Notes: generated from the sequence alone by a model not told the origin. A stretch of 56,638 bases of DNA from Candidatus Gastranaerophilales bacterium (GCA_017415185.1 JAFQHZ010000014.1:1-56638), one strand, 5' to 3'; counted from the stretch's first letter, positions 1 to 8,527 are shown. Numbers and translations are program-made.

Positions 1-48
1 CCAAAAAGAAAGAAACTTCGGCTTTGTTGTTTTGTTGGTTTCTAGTGG

Positions 49-129
49 TGCACTAAGCTCAACATTATTCCTTCGGACAACTCGCTTTCGCTCAAACAAT
101 TCCTACGGAATATGTTTCGCTAAGTGCAC
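49..129. repeat. Inverted GTGCACTAAGC / GCTAAGTGCAC pair, left copy of a two-copy intergenic module
   Basis: The decamer TGCACTAAGC at 49-58 recurs as its near reverse complement (one mismatch) at 119-128, enclosing about 60 bases that contain the small palindrome ATTCCTACGGAAT. The same two elements, in the opposite order, occur at 42779-42803. No coding sequence is supported in bases 1-193. The origin of the module is unknown; see the second part of the module at 163-188. Confidence 0.5.
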
Positions 130-162
130 AATATAATGGGTGGTTTTATATAAAATAGATTT

Positions 163-188
163 GAGGAAATTAGGGTGGATGGGGGAGG
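163..188. repeat. Purine-rich 24-bp intergenic repeat, left copy
   Basis: The block GGAAATTAG..TGGAT...GGAGG here matches 42857-42880 at all but four positions, and all four differences are G/A transitions. In both places it lies a few dozen bases beyond the stop codon of a minus-strand gene and close to a GTGCAC inverted pair. Its role is unknown; it may be a dispersed intergenic element. Confidence 0.5.
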
Positions 189-193
189 AATAA

Positions 194-215
194 AAAAGAC
201 CCTTTCGGGTCTTTT
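194..215 (-). terminator. Rho-independent terminator of the 99-aa gene
   Basis: A 9-bp perfect stem AAAAGACCC/GGGTCTTTT with a GAAA tetraloop (read on the minus strand) is followed by T residues. It lies 5 bases after the stop codon of the gene at 221-520. Confidence 0.85.
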
Positions 216-220
216 AAATA

Positions 221-520
221 TTACATACTCCACTCAAGTTTATGTCTTTCAAGATATTCATCAAGAGTTTCGCCTTGCAATTCTTCAAGTGGGCGAGCAT
301 TTTCTCTTGCTAATCTATTTGCTTCAATATTATCTTCATACATTTTCATTTGAGAAGCAGTAACTGGGTAAAAATAATCTGGTCCCATTGAAGCATAGGC
401 AACAACTTTATCTTCTTTTGCATCTTTTGGATCAAAAGCAGGATATTGCGGTGCTTGTTCGCATTTTGCGCATTTAAAACTTGGATTTGCTTGCATCATT
501 GCTACTGGGGAAATATTCAT
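221..520 (-). CDS. Small hypothetical protein with CxxC motif and N-terminal F-x-C tag
   Basis: This 99-aa protein is not recognised. The start at 520 is chosen because AAGGAG sits 6 bases upstream; a longer reading frame to 559 has no such site. The N-terminus MNISPVAMMQANPSFKC resembles the openings of several other unrelated proteins in this window (see findings), and the following Cys-Ala-Lys-Cys is the only metal- or disulfide-type motif. The rest is charged and soluble, with a helical C-terminal part rich in Glu and Arg. There is no signal peptide or membrane segment. The gene stands alone, with its own terminator just downstream. Function unknown; existence as a gene is well supported by the ribosome-binding site and terminator. 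Confidence 0.75.
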   Translation of the reverse strand: MNISPVAMMQANPSFKCAKCEQAPQYPAFDPKDAKEDKVVAYASMGPDYFYPVTASQMKMYEDNIEANRLARENARPLEELQGETLDEYLERHKLEWSM

Positions 521-568
521 TTTGTTCTCCTTCATTTTTTTATGTTCATATAAAACCAAAACAAAAAA

Positions 569-1552
569 TTAATTGCCCTCTTTTTTAACTTTGCTTAATT
601 TATCAGAAGCAAAAGTCGTCAAAACAGGGATTATTCCATAATATATCAAAGCAAAAATTATTGTTGGACGAACAATATTTAACCCTTCAAGATATTTTGC
701 AAGCTTCTTGTCGTCAATATTTGCTTGTTTAAATTTTTCAACAAAACCAGTACCAAATCCTTGAACAAGATTGTCAATGAAGCATCCAGCAGTGATACTA
801 ATTCCTGTTGAAATAAATTTGTTTAAAATTAATGGCTTTTTTTGCTCTTTTTTAATTTTTTTAGAATTAAGCGTTGTAACAGCAGAAGTTGCGCTTAATA
901 AAATATCTGTCGCAACAGACATATTTCTTGCAATATTTTTACTATTTGAAGAATTTTTTATTGCATAATTTTGCATATCATTTGATTCAATTACTGATTT
1001 AACGATTTTTTCAGGCAATCTTCCTTTAAAACTTGTTTGTTTTTTAAATGTATCAAAATTTTGTTTTTTTTCGATTGGAATATTTTGCTTTTTTTCTTTA
1101 TGAAATAAATCCATAACCAAAGGAATCAAAGAAACACTCAAAATTGACTTAGGAATTGCACTAATAAGATTAGAGGCAAGCTTGATATTCTGAGTTAAAA
1201 AATCATAATCTTTTTTAGACAAATTTTTAAGCAAATCTGGATTTAAAAATTCTTTCGGATTTTCGTTAATTTTTTTAATTGCATTTTCAATAGGAATCGA
1301 AACCCCAAGAGCAATCAATAATTTTATTACACCCGATGCAATTGAATCAGCGCTAAAAATTTTTTTATTTTCACTATCTGCTTTTGGAGTAAGGGAAATT
1401 GCCAAGGGTCTTAAACTAATAGCCGACAAAAAAGAAATGCCCGCAGCAAAACTCGCCCCATGGTCGGAAATTTTTTCCAAGGTAGATAGCAAATGTTTAT
1501 TATTATATAACCCATTAAAATTTTGAGTATTTTTTATTTGATTAATTCTCAC
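569..1552 (-). CDS. Hypothetical polytopic membrane protein with N-terminal NFNG tag
   Basis: The 327-aa protein begins from a GTG codon. Residues 1-17 (MRINQIKNTQNFNGLYN) carry the F-x-G segment seen in other proteins here. Hydrophobic stretches near residues 32-55, 72-92, 125-150, 250-270 and 300-320 suggest an integral membrane protein; the loops are Lys/Asn-rich. No family is recognised. There is no Shine-Dalgarno: a TATAAT-type box lies 7 bases before the GTG, so the transcript is probably leaderless. The gene is divergent from pnuC, 21 bases away, sharing a palindromic -10 element. Gene call sound; function unknown. Confidence 0.75.
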   Translation of the reverse strand: MRINQIKNTQNFNGLYNNKHLLSTLEKISDHGASFAAGISFLSAISLRPLAISLTPKADSENKKIFSADSIASGVIKLLIALGVSIPIENAIKKINENPKEFLNPDLLKNLSKKDYDFLTQNIKLASNLISAIPKSILSVSLIPLVMDLFHKEKKQNIPIEKKQNFDTFKKQTSFKGRLPEKIVKSVIESNDMQNYAIKNSSNSKNIARNMSVATDILLSATSAVTTLNSKKIKKEQKKPLILNKFISTGISITAGCFIDNLVQGFGTGFVEKFKQANIDDKKLAKYLEGLNIVRPTIIFALIYYGIIPVLTTFASDKLSKVKKEGN

Positions 1553-1559
1553 TTTTTAA

Positions 1560-1567
1560 ATTATAAT
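1560..1567. promoter_or_regulatory. Shared palindromic -10 box for two divergent leaderless genes
   Basis: The octamer ATTATAAT equals its own reverse complement. On the plus strand TATAAT ends 6 bases before the pnuC ATG at 1574; on the minus strand TATAAT ends 7 bases before the GTG at 1552. Transcription from a -10 box starts about 7 bases downstream, so both mRNAs would begin at or next to the start codon. No clear -35 element is visible on either side. Confidence 0.6.
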
Positions 1568-1573
1568 TTAAAA

Positions 1574-2275
1574 ATGAAATTAAAAGATTTTTTATTACGA
1601 GAATTAAAGGGTTTTACGTTTTTTGAAAAAATATTTTTTCCAAGCGCTATCATTGCAATAATAACTATCTCATTTATACTTAACGACAACAAAATTGCGC
1701 TAATTTCAGCAATTTGTGGCTTAAGTTATACTTTTTTAGCGGGCAAAGGAAAAATTTCTTGCTATTTTCTTGGTTTAATGGGAACATTCTGCTATTGTTT
1801 CATAGCTTATAAAAACGCACTATATGGAAATTTAGCCTTATATGCTTTTTATGTTTTTCCAATGCATATAATAGGAATTATAAAATGGTCTAAAAATCTC
1901 AAAAAAGACACAGGAACAATAATTAAAACTTATTTAACCAAAAAAGAAAAAATGTTTTATTTTCCTTTGATGTTTGTAATGGCGATAATAATGGGTTTCG
2001 TTTTGACAAAATTAGGCGGAAAAACCCCTTTTATTGATTCAATTGCAACAACTTTTTCAATTTTTGGACAAATTTTTACAGTTAAAAGATGCATTGAACA
2101 ATGGTATGTTTGGTTTGTTGTAAACGTTTTAACGCTTTCAATGTGGATAATTGCTTATATTAATGGTTCAAATTGTTTTGTCACAATCATCATGTGGGCA
2201 ATTTATACATTTTTTGCAATTTATTTTTTCCAAAAATGGAAAAAAGAGCTTAATTCCAATGAGGAAAATATTTAA
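1574..2275 (+). CDS. pnuC: PnuC-type nicotinamide riboside (vitamin) transporter
   Basis: A 233-aa integral membrane protein with about seven hydrophobic segments. The C-terminal region holds the family signature EQWYVW at residues 165-170 followed by VNVLTLSMW; the middle has the GIIKW segment typical of PnuC proteins. Family members carry nicotinamide riboside (or, in related branches, thiamine or riboflavin) across the inner membrane by facilitated diffusion, with a cytoplasmic kinase trapping the substrate. The start at 1574 is preferred over the open frame from 1523 because homologues begin near this point and TATAAT lies 6 bases upstream, suggesting a leaderless mRNA. The 3' end overlaps the convergent exported-protein gene by 26 bases. 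Substrate not decidable from sequence alone. Confidence 0.85.
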   Translation: MKLKDFLLRELKGFTFFEKIFFPSAIIAIITISFILNDNKIALISAICGLSYTFLAGKGKISCYFLGLMGTFCYCFIAYKNALYGNLALYAFYVFPMHIIGIIKWSKNLKKDTGTIIKTYLTKKEKMFYFPLMFVMAIIMGFVLTKLGGKTPFIDSIATTFSIFGQIFTVKRCIEQWYVWFVVNVLTLSMWIIAYINGSNCFVTIIMWAIYTFFAIYFFQKWKKELNSNEENI

Positions 2276-2750
2276 TTTTTATAATATCATCAGTGTCTAA
2301 TTTAACCTCGCCGCCGTGGATTAAATTTGTAAGACTACCAACAAAAGGAATTGGCGTAAGCGCCCATTTAATCGGATAAACAAGAAGGGCATAGCTTCTT
2401 CCTGTTTTTGTATATGTGCTCATAAGTTGCTCTTTTTTTATTCCATCAATTTCAAAATTATCAATTATAATTTCAGCAGGAAAGCCATTCATCCCTTTGG
2501 TTATAATTGTTTCAATTCGTGCTTTTGCAATTGTTCCTTTTTTAATCAAAAGACAATTATGGCAATAAATATTTTTCTTAACCTTAAGCTCAATTTCTTG
2601 TCCTTCAAATATCTCTTGATTTGTTGCCAAGGGTTTTAAAAGGGTTAATGGAATATCAACCGAACTAACATCAGAAAAATCATAAGGAAGTCCAAAAGCA
2701 ACATTAATCATCAAGAAAAAACAAATCAAAAAACCAAAAAATCTATTCAT
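2250..2750 (-). CDS. Exported hypothetical protein with CxxC
   Basis: A 166-aa protein with a clear signal peptide (residues 1-20, Phe/Leu-rich core ending AFG) and no further membrane span except a mildly hydrophobic stretch near residues 123-142. Residues 63-66 are Cys-His-Asn-Cys, which in an exported protein could be a disulfide or metal site. The family is not recognised. The ATG lies inside the last codons of the upstream M48-like gene (8-base overlap), so the two are translationally coupled and probably act together in the envelope. The 3' end overlaps pnuC on the other strand. Confidence 0.75.
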   Translation of the reverse strand: MNRFFGFLICFFLMINVAFGLPYDFSDVSSVDIPLTLLKPLATNQEIFEGQEIELKVKKNIYCHNCLLIKKGTIAKARIETIITKGMNGFPAEIIIDNFEIDGIKKEQLMSTYTKTGRSYALLVYPIKWALTPIPFVGSLTNLIHGGEVKLDTDDIIKIKYFPHWN

Positions 2751-3438
2751 ATTTTAATTCTTTCGTTGATTTTGTATTAATTTTTTCTTTCAGCATTGCT
2801 CTGTTTTTAATTGATGTTAATAAAAAATTTTGATAATATTTATTGTTTAAATATTCATTATTTTCCAATACTTGTGGATATTTGTATGTGATATATTCAT
2901 ATATTCTTGCTAGTCTTTTTGATGTTAAATTTGAACGAGCAATTTTATCATTTCTTTTTTGAGGACAAGTTTTATTAATATACGTTATTAAAGCAAGAGG
3001 GTTATAACCCGCATTAATCATAAAATCAACAGCTCTTTTATCAGCAGCGATTTCGAATTTTTTGGGACTTGCAGCAATTTGTAAAGCGTCAATCCTTCCT
3101 CCCCAAATTCCATTGTATGATTTAATAACAAGCATGATTTCCCTTGCCAACATTGCAGCAAGCTCATTATCGTCTTCAACTGCTGAATATAAATCACCAT
3201 AAACAACAACTTGGCGCTTAGTAAGTTCATTATAAATATCCAGCATTCTTTTTTTATCAGTTTCATTATAAGCAAACACAACCCTTTTAGGGATTTTGTT
3301 ATGATTTAATATATCCAAACCAACATTATTAATCCTTGTTTGTATAGAATTATTTTTGCTTAGTTCGTTTTCAATTTCATTTGCAAAAACGGGCAAAAAA
3401 AGCATTCCAAACAATATAAAAAATATTTTTATCTTCAT
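2743..3438 (-). CDS. Exported peptidase M48-like protein with degenerate active site
   Basis: A 231-aa protein starting at an ATG with GGAG 5 bases upstream; residues 1-19 form a signal peptide. Residues 88-104 (VEDDNELAAMLAREIML) align with the zinc-binding region of M48 metallopeptidases, where the family has HExxH, but here it reads R99-E100-I-M-L103: both zinc-ligand histidines are gone. The downstream E119-x-x-x-D123 helix and the AGYNP segment (residues 133-137), which in active enzymes supply the third ligand and its surroundings, are kept. I infer a non-catalytic family member, perhaps a chaperone or binding protein in the envelope. It is coupled to the exported CHNC protein that follows. 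Alternative: a rapidly diverged enzyme using other ligands, which I think less likely. Confidence 0.7.
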   Translation of the reverse strand: MKIKIFFILFGMLFLPVFANEIENELSKNNSIQTRINNVGLDILNHNKIPKRVVFAYNETDKKRMLDIYNELTKRQVVVYGDLYSAVEDDNELAAMLAREIMLVIKSYNGIWGGRIDALQIAASPKKFEIAADKRAVDFMINAGYNPLALITYINKTCPQKRNDKIARSNLTSKRLARIYEYITYKYPQVLENNEYLNNKYYQNFLLTSIKNRAMLKEKINTKSTKELKYE

Positions 3439-3445
3439 AAAACTC

Positions 3446-3480
3446 CAAAAAAATATGAGTGTATAATTGCACACTCATAT
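3446..3480 (-). terminator. Terminator or attenuator hairpin just before the M48-like gene
   Basis: A perfect 10-bp inverted repeat (ATATGAGTGT at 3453-3462, ACACTCATAT at 3471-3480, 8-base loop) is followed on the minus strand by a run of seven T. It sits between the stop of the 149-aa gene (3517) and the GGAG of the M48-like gene. It may terminate the upstream transcript, or act as a 5' leader hairpin if transcription starts at the TATGAT box near 3485-3490. Confidence 0.7.
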
Positions 3481-3516
3481 TATCATATTTATTTTTATTC
3501 AATCAAAAAATTTACA

Positions 3517-3966
3517 TTAAATTATCAAATTAACAGATTTAATTTCGCCTTTTTTATTTGTTTCAAGCTCAATTTCACCATCTAAAGAGCTGTAAACAAC
3601 GTCTTTTGCTAAGTCAACAAATCTGTCTTCTTCGCATTGCGCAACAAGATCAACAATTTGAGAATCTTCGCCGTATGTGTCTTGGGCAATTGCAATTCGA
3701 TGAACCATATCGATTCTTAATTTTGAAAGCTCTTCGCTTTCTTTTCCTGAAACAATAAATGAAGTTTTGCCGTTATTAAAAGAAACGGATTTTGCTTCAC
3801 CTGTCATTGTTGTATCATAAAAAGCTTTTTGCAATCTTTGTTGAGCATAAGCTTCATTTAAAGTTGCGCTTTCAGGACAATTTATTAAATCAACAGCACG
3901 ACTTACAACATTAGCAGGAGCTGTTGTCTTAAGGGTTCTTCCAAAACTAATAGGATTTATATTCAT
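3517..3966 (-). CDS. Hypothetical protein with N-terminal ISFG tag
   Basis: A 149-aa soluble protein with no recognised family, signal peptide or membrane segment. It opens with MNINPISFGRTLK, the clearest example in this window of the recurring short N-terminal segment ending in F-x-G. The body is acidic, with predicted helices at residues 20-55 and 75-120 and a C-terminal beta-like segment (GEIELETNKKGEIKSVNL). AAAGG lies 7 bases before the ATG. A strong hairpin with a T-run follows the gene, so it is probably a single-gene transcript. Gene call is good; function unknown. Confidence 0.75.
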   Translation of the reverse strand: MNINPISFGRTLKTTAPANVVSRAVDLINCPESATLNEAYAQQRLQKAFYDTTMTGEAKSVSFNNGKTSFIVSGKESEELSKLRIDMVHRIAIAQDTYGEDSQIVDLVAQCEEDRFVDLAKDVVYSSLDGEIELETNKKGEIKSVNLII

Positions 3967-4104
3967 GATATCGCCTTTCGATTCGTTTATATCGTTTTAA
4001 AACATGAAAATATCATTCTTTGCTCACAAAAATAGAATTTTGCAAAATTGATTTTCATTTTTTTTCATTCTAACATGATTAATTGGATAAAGGAAAAGTT
4101 TTTT

Positions 4105-5661
4105 ATGGAAGCACAACAACAAGAATGGAAACCAAAATCAAGCCTGTTAATGATTACAATAGCTTGCATGCTTGCAACATTTGTTGAAGTATTAAACACA
4201 TCAATCGCCAATGTTGCACTAAAATATATTGCAGGAAGTTTTTCGATTTCAAACGACGAAAGTCTTTGGATTGTTACAATATTTTTAATCGCTTGTTCTG
4301 TTTTATTGCCTGCAACAGATTATTGTTGCACAACTTTTGGCAGAAAAAATTTCTTCTTGTTTTGCGTTGCATTATTTGGAATTTCCGCAATGATTTGCGG
4401 ACTTGCGCCAAATTTTGAAATTATGATAATAGGAAGAATTCTTCAAGGTTTAGGAGGAGGCTGTTTGCTTCCTTTATCGCAAGCAATTTTATTAGAGAGT
4501 TATCCTAAAGAAGAACAGCCAAAAGCAATGGCAATTTTTTCAACAGGAATCACAATTGCTCCAATCATAGCGCCAATCATTGGCGGTTGGCTGACATCAA
4601 ATTTATCATGGAATTATGTGTTTTTTATTTCAGTTCCTTTTTGCGTTGCAGCATTCATAATGATTTTAGCTCATATCGAAGATCCGCCATATTTAAAAGT
4701 TCAAAAAGGCTTGAAATTTGATTATATTGGAATGCTTTTATTGATTTTATGGATAGGAACATTTCAAGTTGCAGTCGATAACGGACAAAAAAACGGCTGG
4801 TTTGATTCAGAATATATAAGAAATCTTGGAATTGTGAGTTTAATTTCTTTTGTTTCTTTAATTTGGTGGGAATTAAAATGCGAAAAACCGCTTTTAGATT
4901 TAAAAATATTTAAAAATTGGAATTTCACATTTGGAACAATTGTTTTAACAATACTTTTTGGAGTTGCTTACGGAACAATTGCAATGCTGCCGCAATTTTT
5001 ACAAAACATGTTAGGATATGATTCGCTTTTAGCAGGACTTGCAGCTGGACCAATGGGCTTTGGAACGATGAGCGGTGTAATGTTTTGCGCAATAACTTCA
5101 AAAACAATGGATTTAAGACACCAGGTTTTATTTGGCATAATTGTTTTTTCAATAGGCTGCTTAATGTTTTCAAGCTTAAATTTAGATATTGCACTATCAA
5201 ATGTTATTGTGCCAAATATCGTTTTAGGAATTGGTATGACATCAATTATCATTCCAGGAACAACATTATTATTTTCAACCGTTTCAAAACAAGAAATGAC
5301 AAATGCTTCAAGCATTCAAAACTTAATTAAAAATGTTGGTTGCGCTGTTGGAACATCTTCTGTTGGCTTTTTGGTTTCAAGCTATTCTCAAGTTTACCAA
5401 AGCTATTTAGTCGACAAATTGACCCCATTAAACGAAGTTTTTTATGGAAAAATAATGGCTATGCAAGCACAATTTATGGGTTTAGGAATGGACCATATAA
5501 CAGCGCTTGGCGCAGCGCAAGGCAAAATTTATGGGCAATTAGTTCAACAATCAACACTTTGCGCTTTTATAAATGCTTACAAAATTTATGCAATTTCGAT
5601 AATTGTTTTAATTCCTTTTGTGTTTATTTTGAAAAAATTCAATGCAAATCCAGAGAAATAA
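4105..5661 (+). CDS. DHA2-family (EmrB/QacA) multidrug efflux transporter
   Basis: A 518-aa protein with about 14 hydrophobic segments, the number expected for the DHA2 branch of the major facilitator superfamily. The first helix contains VEVLNTSIANVAL, matching the EmrB signature; residues after helix 3 show GRxLQGLGGG (family motif RxxQGxGaA) and helix 5 shows the antiporter-type TGITIAPIIAPIIGGWL. It is expected to export hydrophobic compounds in exchange for protons. The start at 4105 is chosen for AAAGGA 7 bases upstream, which removes a 19-residue extension. No adjacent emrA-type membrane-fusion gene is present. It meets the pyrophosphatase gene tail to tail with a 1-base gap. Confidence 0.88.
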   Translation: MEAQQQEWKPKSSLLMITIACMLATFVEVLNTSIANVALKYIAGSFSISNDESLWIVTIFLIACSVLLPATDYCCTTFGRKNFFLFCVALFGISAMICGLAPNFEIMIIGRILQGLGGGCLLPLSQAILLESYPKEEQPKAMAIFSTGITIAPIIAPIIGGWLTSNLSWNYVFFISVPFCVAAFIMILAHIEDPPYLKVQKGLKFDYIGMLLLILWIGTFQVAVDNGQKNGWFDSEYIRNLGIVSLISFVSLIWWELKCEKPLLDLKIFKNWNFTFGTIVLTILFGVAYGTIAMLPQFLQNMLGYDSLLAGLAAGPMGFGTMSGVMFCAITSKTMDLRHQVLFGIIVFSIGCLMFSSLNLDIALSNVIVPNIVLGIGMTSIIIPGTTLLFSTVSKQEMTNASSIQNLIKNVGCAVGTSSVGFLVSSYSQVYQSYLVDKLTPLNEVFYGKIMAMQAQFMGLGMDHITALGAAQGKIYGQLVQQSTLCAFINAYKIYAISIIVLIPFVFILKKFNANPEK

Positions 5662-5662
5662 A

Positions 5663-7444
5663 TTAATTTGCCAGCTCAACCAATTGGGAAATGAATGGCT
5701 GAATTTGTTCTTTTCTTGATTGAACATTTGGAATTCTTAAAATTATTCTATTGTTTTGCATAGCAATCAAAGCATTTTTATATGTCAGCGGACTTTGATA
5801 AATTTGTTTAGATAAAAATTGTTCATTATTTAATTCTTTAACTTTATGAACAGCTTCCCTAATTTTATCAGAGAATAGTAAAAACGTTGCGTTTTGAGAC
5901 AAATCGGTAATCATCAAAACGGAACCAGAAGTTGAATTTTCCCTATCTAGCGCATTCAAAACCTCTTCAATTTCTTCTTTATTTTTAATGTATTTTTCGC
6001 TTTGATATGTTTTAATTTGACTTACGCAAAATGGAACTTTTGTTTTTGTTTGCAAAATTTTCAAATCTTGCTTAACCAATTCTTCACTTGTTAAGCCTTC
6101 TAAATTTGCGTCTCTTTGCGCAAGAAGCTTGTTTGCAAGAACCTCCGGTTGTGTAATTTGCGCAATTTGCGCAAGTTCATTTGCAATTTTAACATCTTCA
6201 AGCGTTGTTGTAACAGAAGTGAACTTATCTGTATCAGAAACAATTGCACACCACAAAATGCCAGCAATATCTTTTGGAATTTCAATTCCATTTGCCTTAT
6301 AATTTCTTGCAACAAGAGTTGCTGTTGCACCAACAGGCATATACATTATTGGAACTCTTGAAGAGTCAAGAACAAGTTGTTGAACATGGTGGTCAATAAC
6401 GCCTTCAATATCATCCTTATCAACCCCTTTTGCAAATTGACTTGGGTTATTATGATCAACCAAAATTATACCATTATTGTCGGGCGCCAATATTTCTTCA
6501 CGGCTGATTATTCCGATAAATTTATCATTTTCCAAAACTGGAAAATACCCAAATTTTGTGTTTTTGACCAAATTTAAGGCTTCGTTTATTTTTTGCTTAG
6601 AATCCAAAGAAGCAACAGAAGCACTCATAATATGAGAAACAGGAGTTGCTTGTTCTAATAAACTTGTAACTTTTGCAATACCATATTTTGTAGACAAAAT
6701 TATGACATTATTTTCTTTTGCAAGCTCAATTATATCTGAATCAACTTGACTTTCTCTTGAAATAATTAAAGCTTTTGCGCCGTTTTCAATTGCTGATTTT
6801 TGAATATCATATCTATCACCAACAACAACAATTCCTTCTTTCAAATCTAATTCTTCAAGCGTTTCAACACTATATGCGCCAGTTTGAATATCCCCTTTGA
6901 TTGTATCATTCAAAGACAGACTTCCTGTAATAACTTCAGCATCGATTAATTTTTTAATTGTTTCATAAGAAACATCAAACTCTTTAAGTTGTTTTAAATG
7001 ATCAATTGGTCTAATCAAAAATTCGGCAAGGCTTTTCCTTGAAACAACACCTGCAATTGTTCCGTTATCATTCAAAACAGCGGCTGTTTTGATATCTTTA
7101 TCCATAACCAAATCAATAAATTCTCTTATTGTTGAATTTTTTCTAACCGAAACATCGCTTAAAGCTTGCTTTGGCATTGCTTGTTTGACAGTCAAACTAA
7201 CGTCTTCTTTGACTTTAGGTTGCTCAATTCCAAAATATGCAAGAGCAAATGCGGTTTCAGCATTAATATCTCCCGCTGCAATCGGTTGATATTCTTTTTG
7301 CGGTTTTAATTGACTTTGCAAATGCGCAACCCCAATCGCCGAACAAACCGAATCCGAATCAGGATTTTTATGTCCTATAACATAAGTTTTATTTGAACAA
7401 AAAGAAATATTATATCTTGGAAATTTTGTAATTGGATTAATCAT
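5663..7444 (-). CDS. ppaC: Family II (DHH) Mn-dependent inorganic pyrophosphatase with CBS and DRTGG domains
   Basis: A 593-aa protein with the domain order of regulated family II pyrophosphatases: DHH N-terminal part with GHKNPDSDS at residues 24-32, a CBS domain at about 85-145, a DRTGG-like domain at about 165-260, a second CBS at about 268-320, the DHH motif at 350-353 preceded by VDHNN, and a DHHA2 domain at about 465-590. The enzyme hydrolyses pyrophosphate in the cytoplasm; in known relatives the CBS pair binds adenine nucleotides and tunes activity. Unusual is the roughly 20-residue leader MINPITKFPRYNISFCSNK before the catalytic domain, which ends in the S-F-x-[GAC] segment shared by unrelated proteins in this window. 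AAGGG lies 9 bases before the start. It lies 54 bases after the end of the polysaccharide operon and might be co-transcribed. Confidence 0.88.
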   Translation of the reverse strand: MINPITKFPRYNISFCSNKTYVIGHKNPDSDSVCSAIGVAHLQSQLKPQKEYQPIAAGDINAETAFALAYFGIEQPKVKEDVSLTVKQAMPKQALSDVSVRKNSTIREFIDLVMDKDIKTAAVLNDNGTIAGVVSRKSLAEFLIRPIDHLKQLKEFDVSYETIKKLIDAEVITGSLSLNDTIKGDIQTGAYSVETLEELDLKEGIVVVGDRYDIQKSAIENGAKALIISRESQVDSDIIELAKENNVIILSTKYGIAKVTSLLEQATPVSHIMSASVASLDSKQKINEALNLVKNTKFGYFPVLENDKFIGIISREEILAPDNNGIILVDHNNPSQFAKGVDKDDIEGVIDHHVQQLVLDSSRVPIMYMPVGATATLVARNYKANGIEIPKDIAGILWCAIVSDTDKFTSVTTTLEDVKIANELAQIAQITQPEVLANKLLAQRDANLEGLTSEELVKQDLKILQTKTKVPFCVSQIKTYQSEKYIKNKEEIEEVLNALDRENSTSGSVLMITDLSQNATFLLFSDKIREAVHKVKELNNEQFLSKQIYQSPLTYKNALIAMQNNRIILRIPNVQSRKEQIQPFISQLVELAN

Positions 7445-7498
7445 ATTTAAACACCCTTCAGGGATACAAAATTCCTAAATTATATTTTTTGCGAAATA

Positions 7499-8527
7499 TT
7501 ATTTTTTGCTTCTGATTTTAATATAAATTCCAAAAATTATAATAATTTTATGTTTTTTATCAACAGAATTTCTAATTGAAAATATAGAATTAAAAAACAG
7601 CTTAAATTTTGTTTTTTGAAATTTTTTATATGATTTTAAGTTTCTTATTTCTTTTTTGCCAAACTTTGATTCCATATATTCAAAAACAATTTGTGCAGTT
7701 TTTAATACTTCTTTAATCTTTTTTTTATGGTCACGAAATCTTGGCAAATAATATTCCCAACCATTACAAAATCGATTTACCACTTTTAATTGATTATCTT
7801 TTGTTTGACTTTTAAAAATTTCTTTTTCGCTAAATTTTTTAAACGTTTCAAGATCTGAAAGTATGCCAATTTTTGACGTAGTCACAGAATCAAAATTATC
7901 AACTCTATAAATATAAAGCGGCTCATAAATACAAGAAATTTTCGCACCATTAAACAAGCACTCCCAACAAAAAGAAATATCTTCTGAGGTTTTGCAGTTT
8001 TTCATAAAAGAAATATTATTTTGCCTTAAAAAATCTGTTTTATAAATTTTATCCCATATAAAAACTAAAGCTTCAGAAAGCTCTTCTTTATCGTTAATTG
8101 AAGAAAAATGTTGACCTTGATTAAAAAATTTTGCTCTTTTTATTTCATTGTTTATTTTAGAACTAAAACCAAAAACACAAATTTCAGAATTATCTTTTGT
8201 TATGTTTCGATAAGCAATTTCAAGAGCATTAGGGGCATAGCAATCATCCGAATCTAAAAACATAATATATTTGCCTTTGGCTTCTAAAATGCCATCGTTT
8301 CTTGCTTGGGCAGCGCCTTCGTTAATTTTATCAATAATTTTTACTCTTTCGTCTTTTAAAGAAAATTCTTTTAAAATTTCAAGAGTGTTATCCAAAGAGC
8401 CGTCATTTATGCAAATTAATTCAAAATCTTTAAAAGTTTGAATTAAAACGCTATTTATGCATTCTTTAAGATATTTTTGCGCATTATAACACGGTATAAT
8501 AACAGAAATTTTAATATTATTTTGCAT
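7499..8527 (-). CDS. GT2 family glycosyltransferase
   Basis: A 342-aa protein with a GT-A fold N-terminus: ISVIIPCYNAQ at residues 7-17, nucleotide-sugar binding INDGSLDNT at 40-48 and the metal-binding DSD at 92-94. The C-terminal third is basic (Lys-rich) and may contact the membrane. It should add one sugar to a lipid-linked polysaccharide. The start is placed at 8527 (AGGA upstream) rather than the in-frame 8584; it overlaps the end of the ABC-fusion gene by 11 bases, so it is translationally coupled and is the last gene of the polysaccharide operon. Donor and acceptor sugars cannot be told from sequence. Confidence 0.87.
   Translation of the reverse strand: MQNNIKISVIIPCYNAQKYLKECINSVLIQTFKDFELICINDGSLDNTLEILKEFSLKDERVKIIDKINEGAAQARNDGILEAKGKYIMFLDSDDCYAPNALEIAYRNITKDNSEICVFGFSSKINNEIKRAKFFNQGQHFSSINDKEELSEALVFIWDKIYKTDFLRQNNISFMKNCKTSEDISFCWECLFNGAKISCIYEPLYIYRVDNFDSVTTSKIGILSDLETFKKFSEKEIFKSQTKDNQLKVVNRFCNGWEYYLPRFRDHKKKIKEVLKTAQIVFEYMESKFGKKEIRNLKSYKKFQKTKFKLFFNSIFSIRNSVDKKHKIIIIFGIYIKIRSKK

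Noticed and set aside
175-363. Plus-strand frame at the left edge
   Set aside because: It is antisense to the 99-aa gene and runs through that gene's terminator; no supporting signals.
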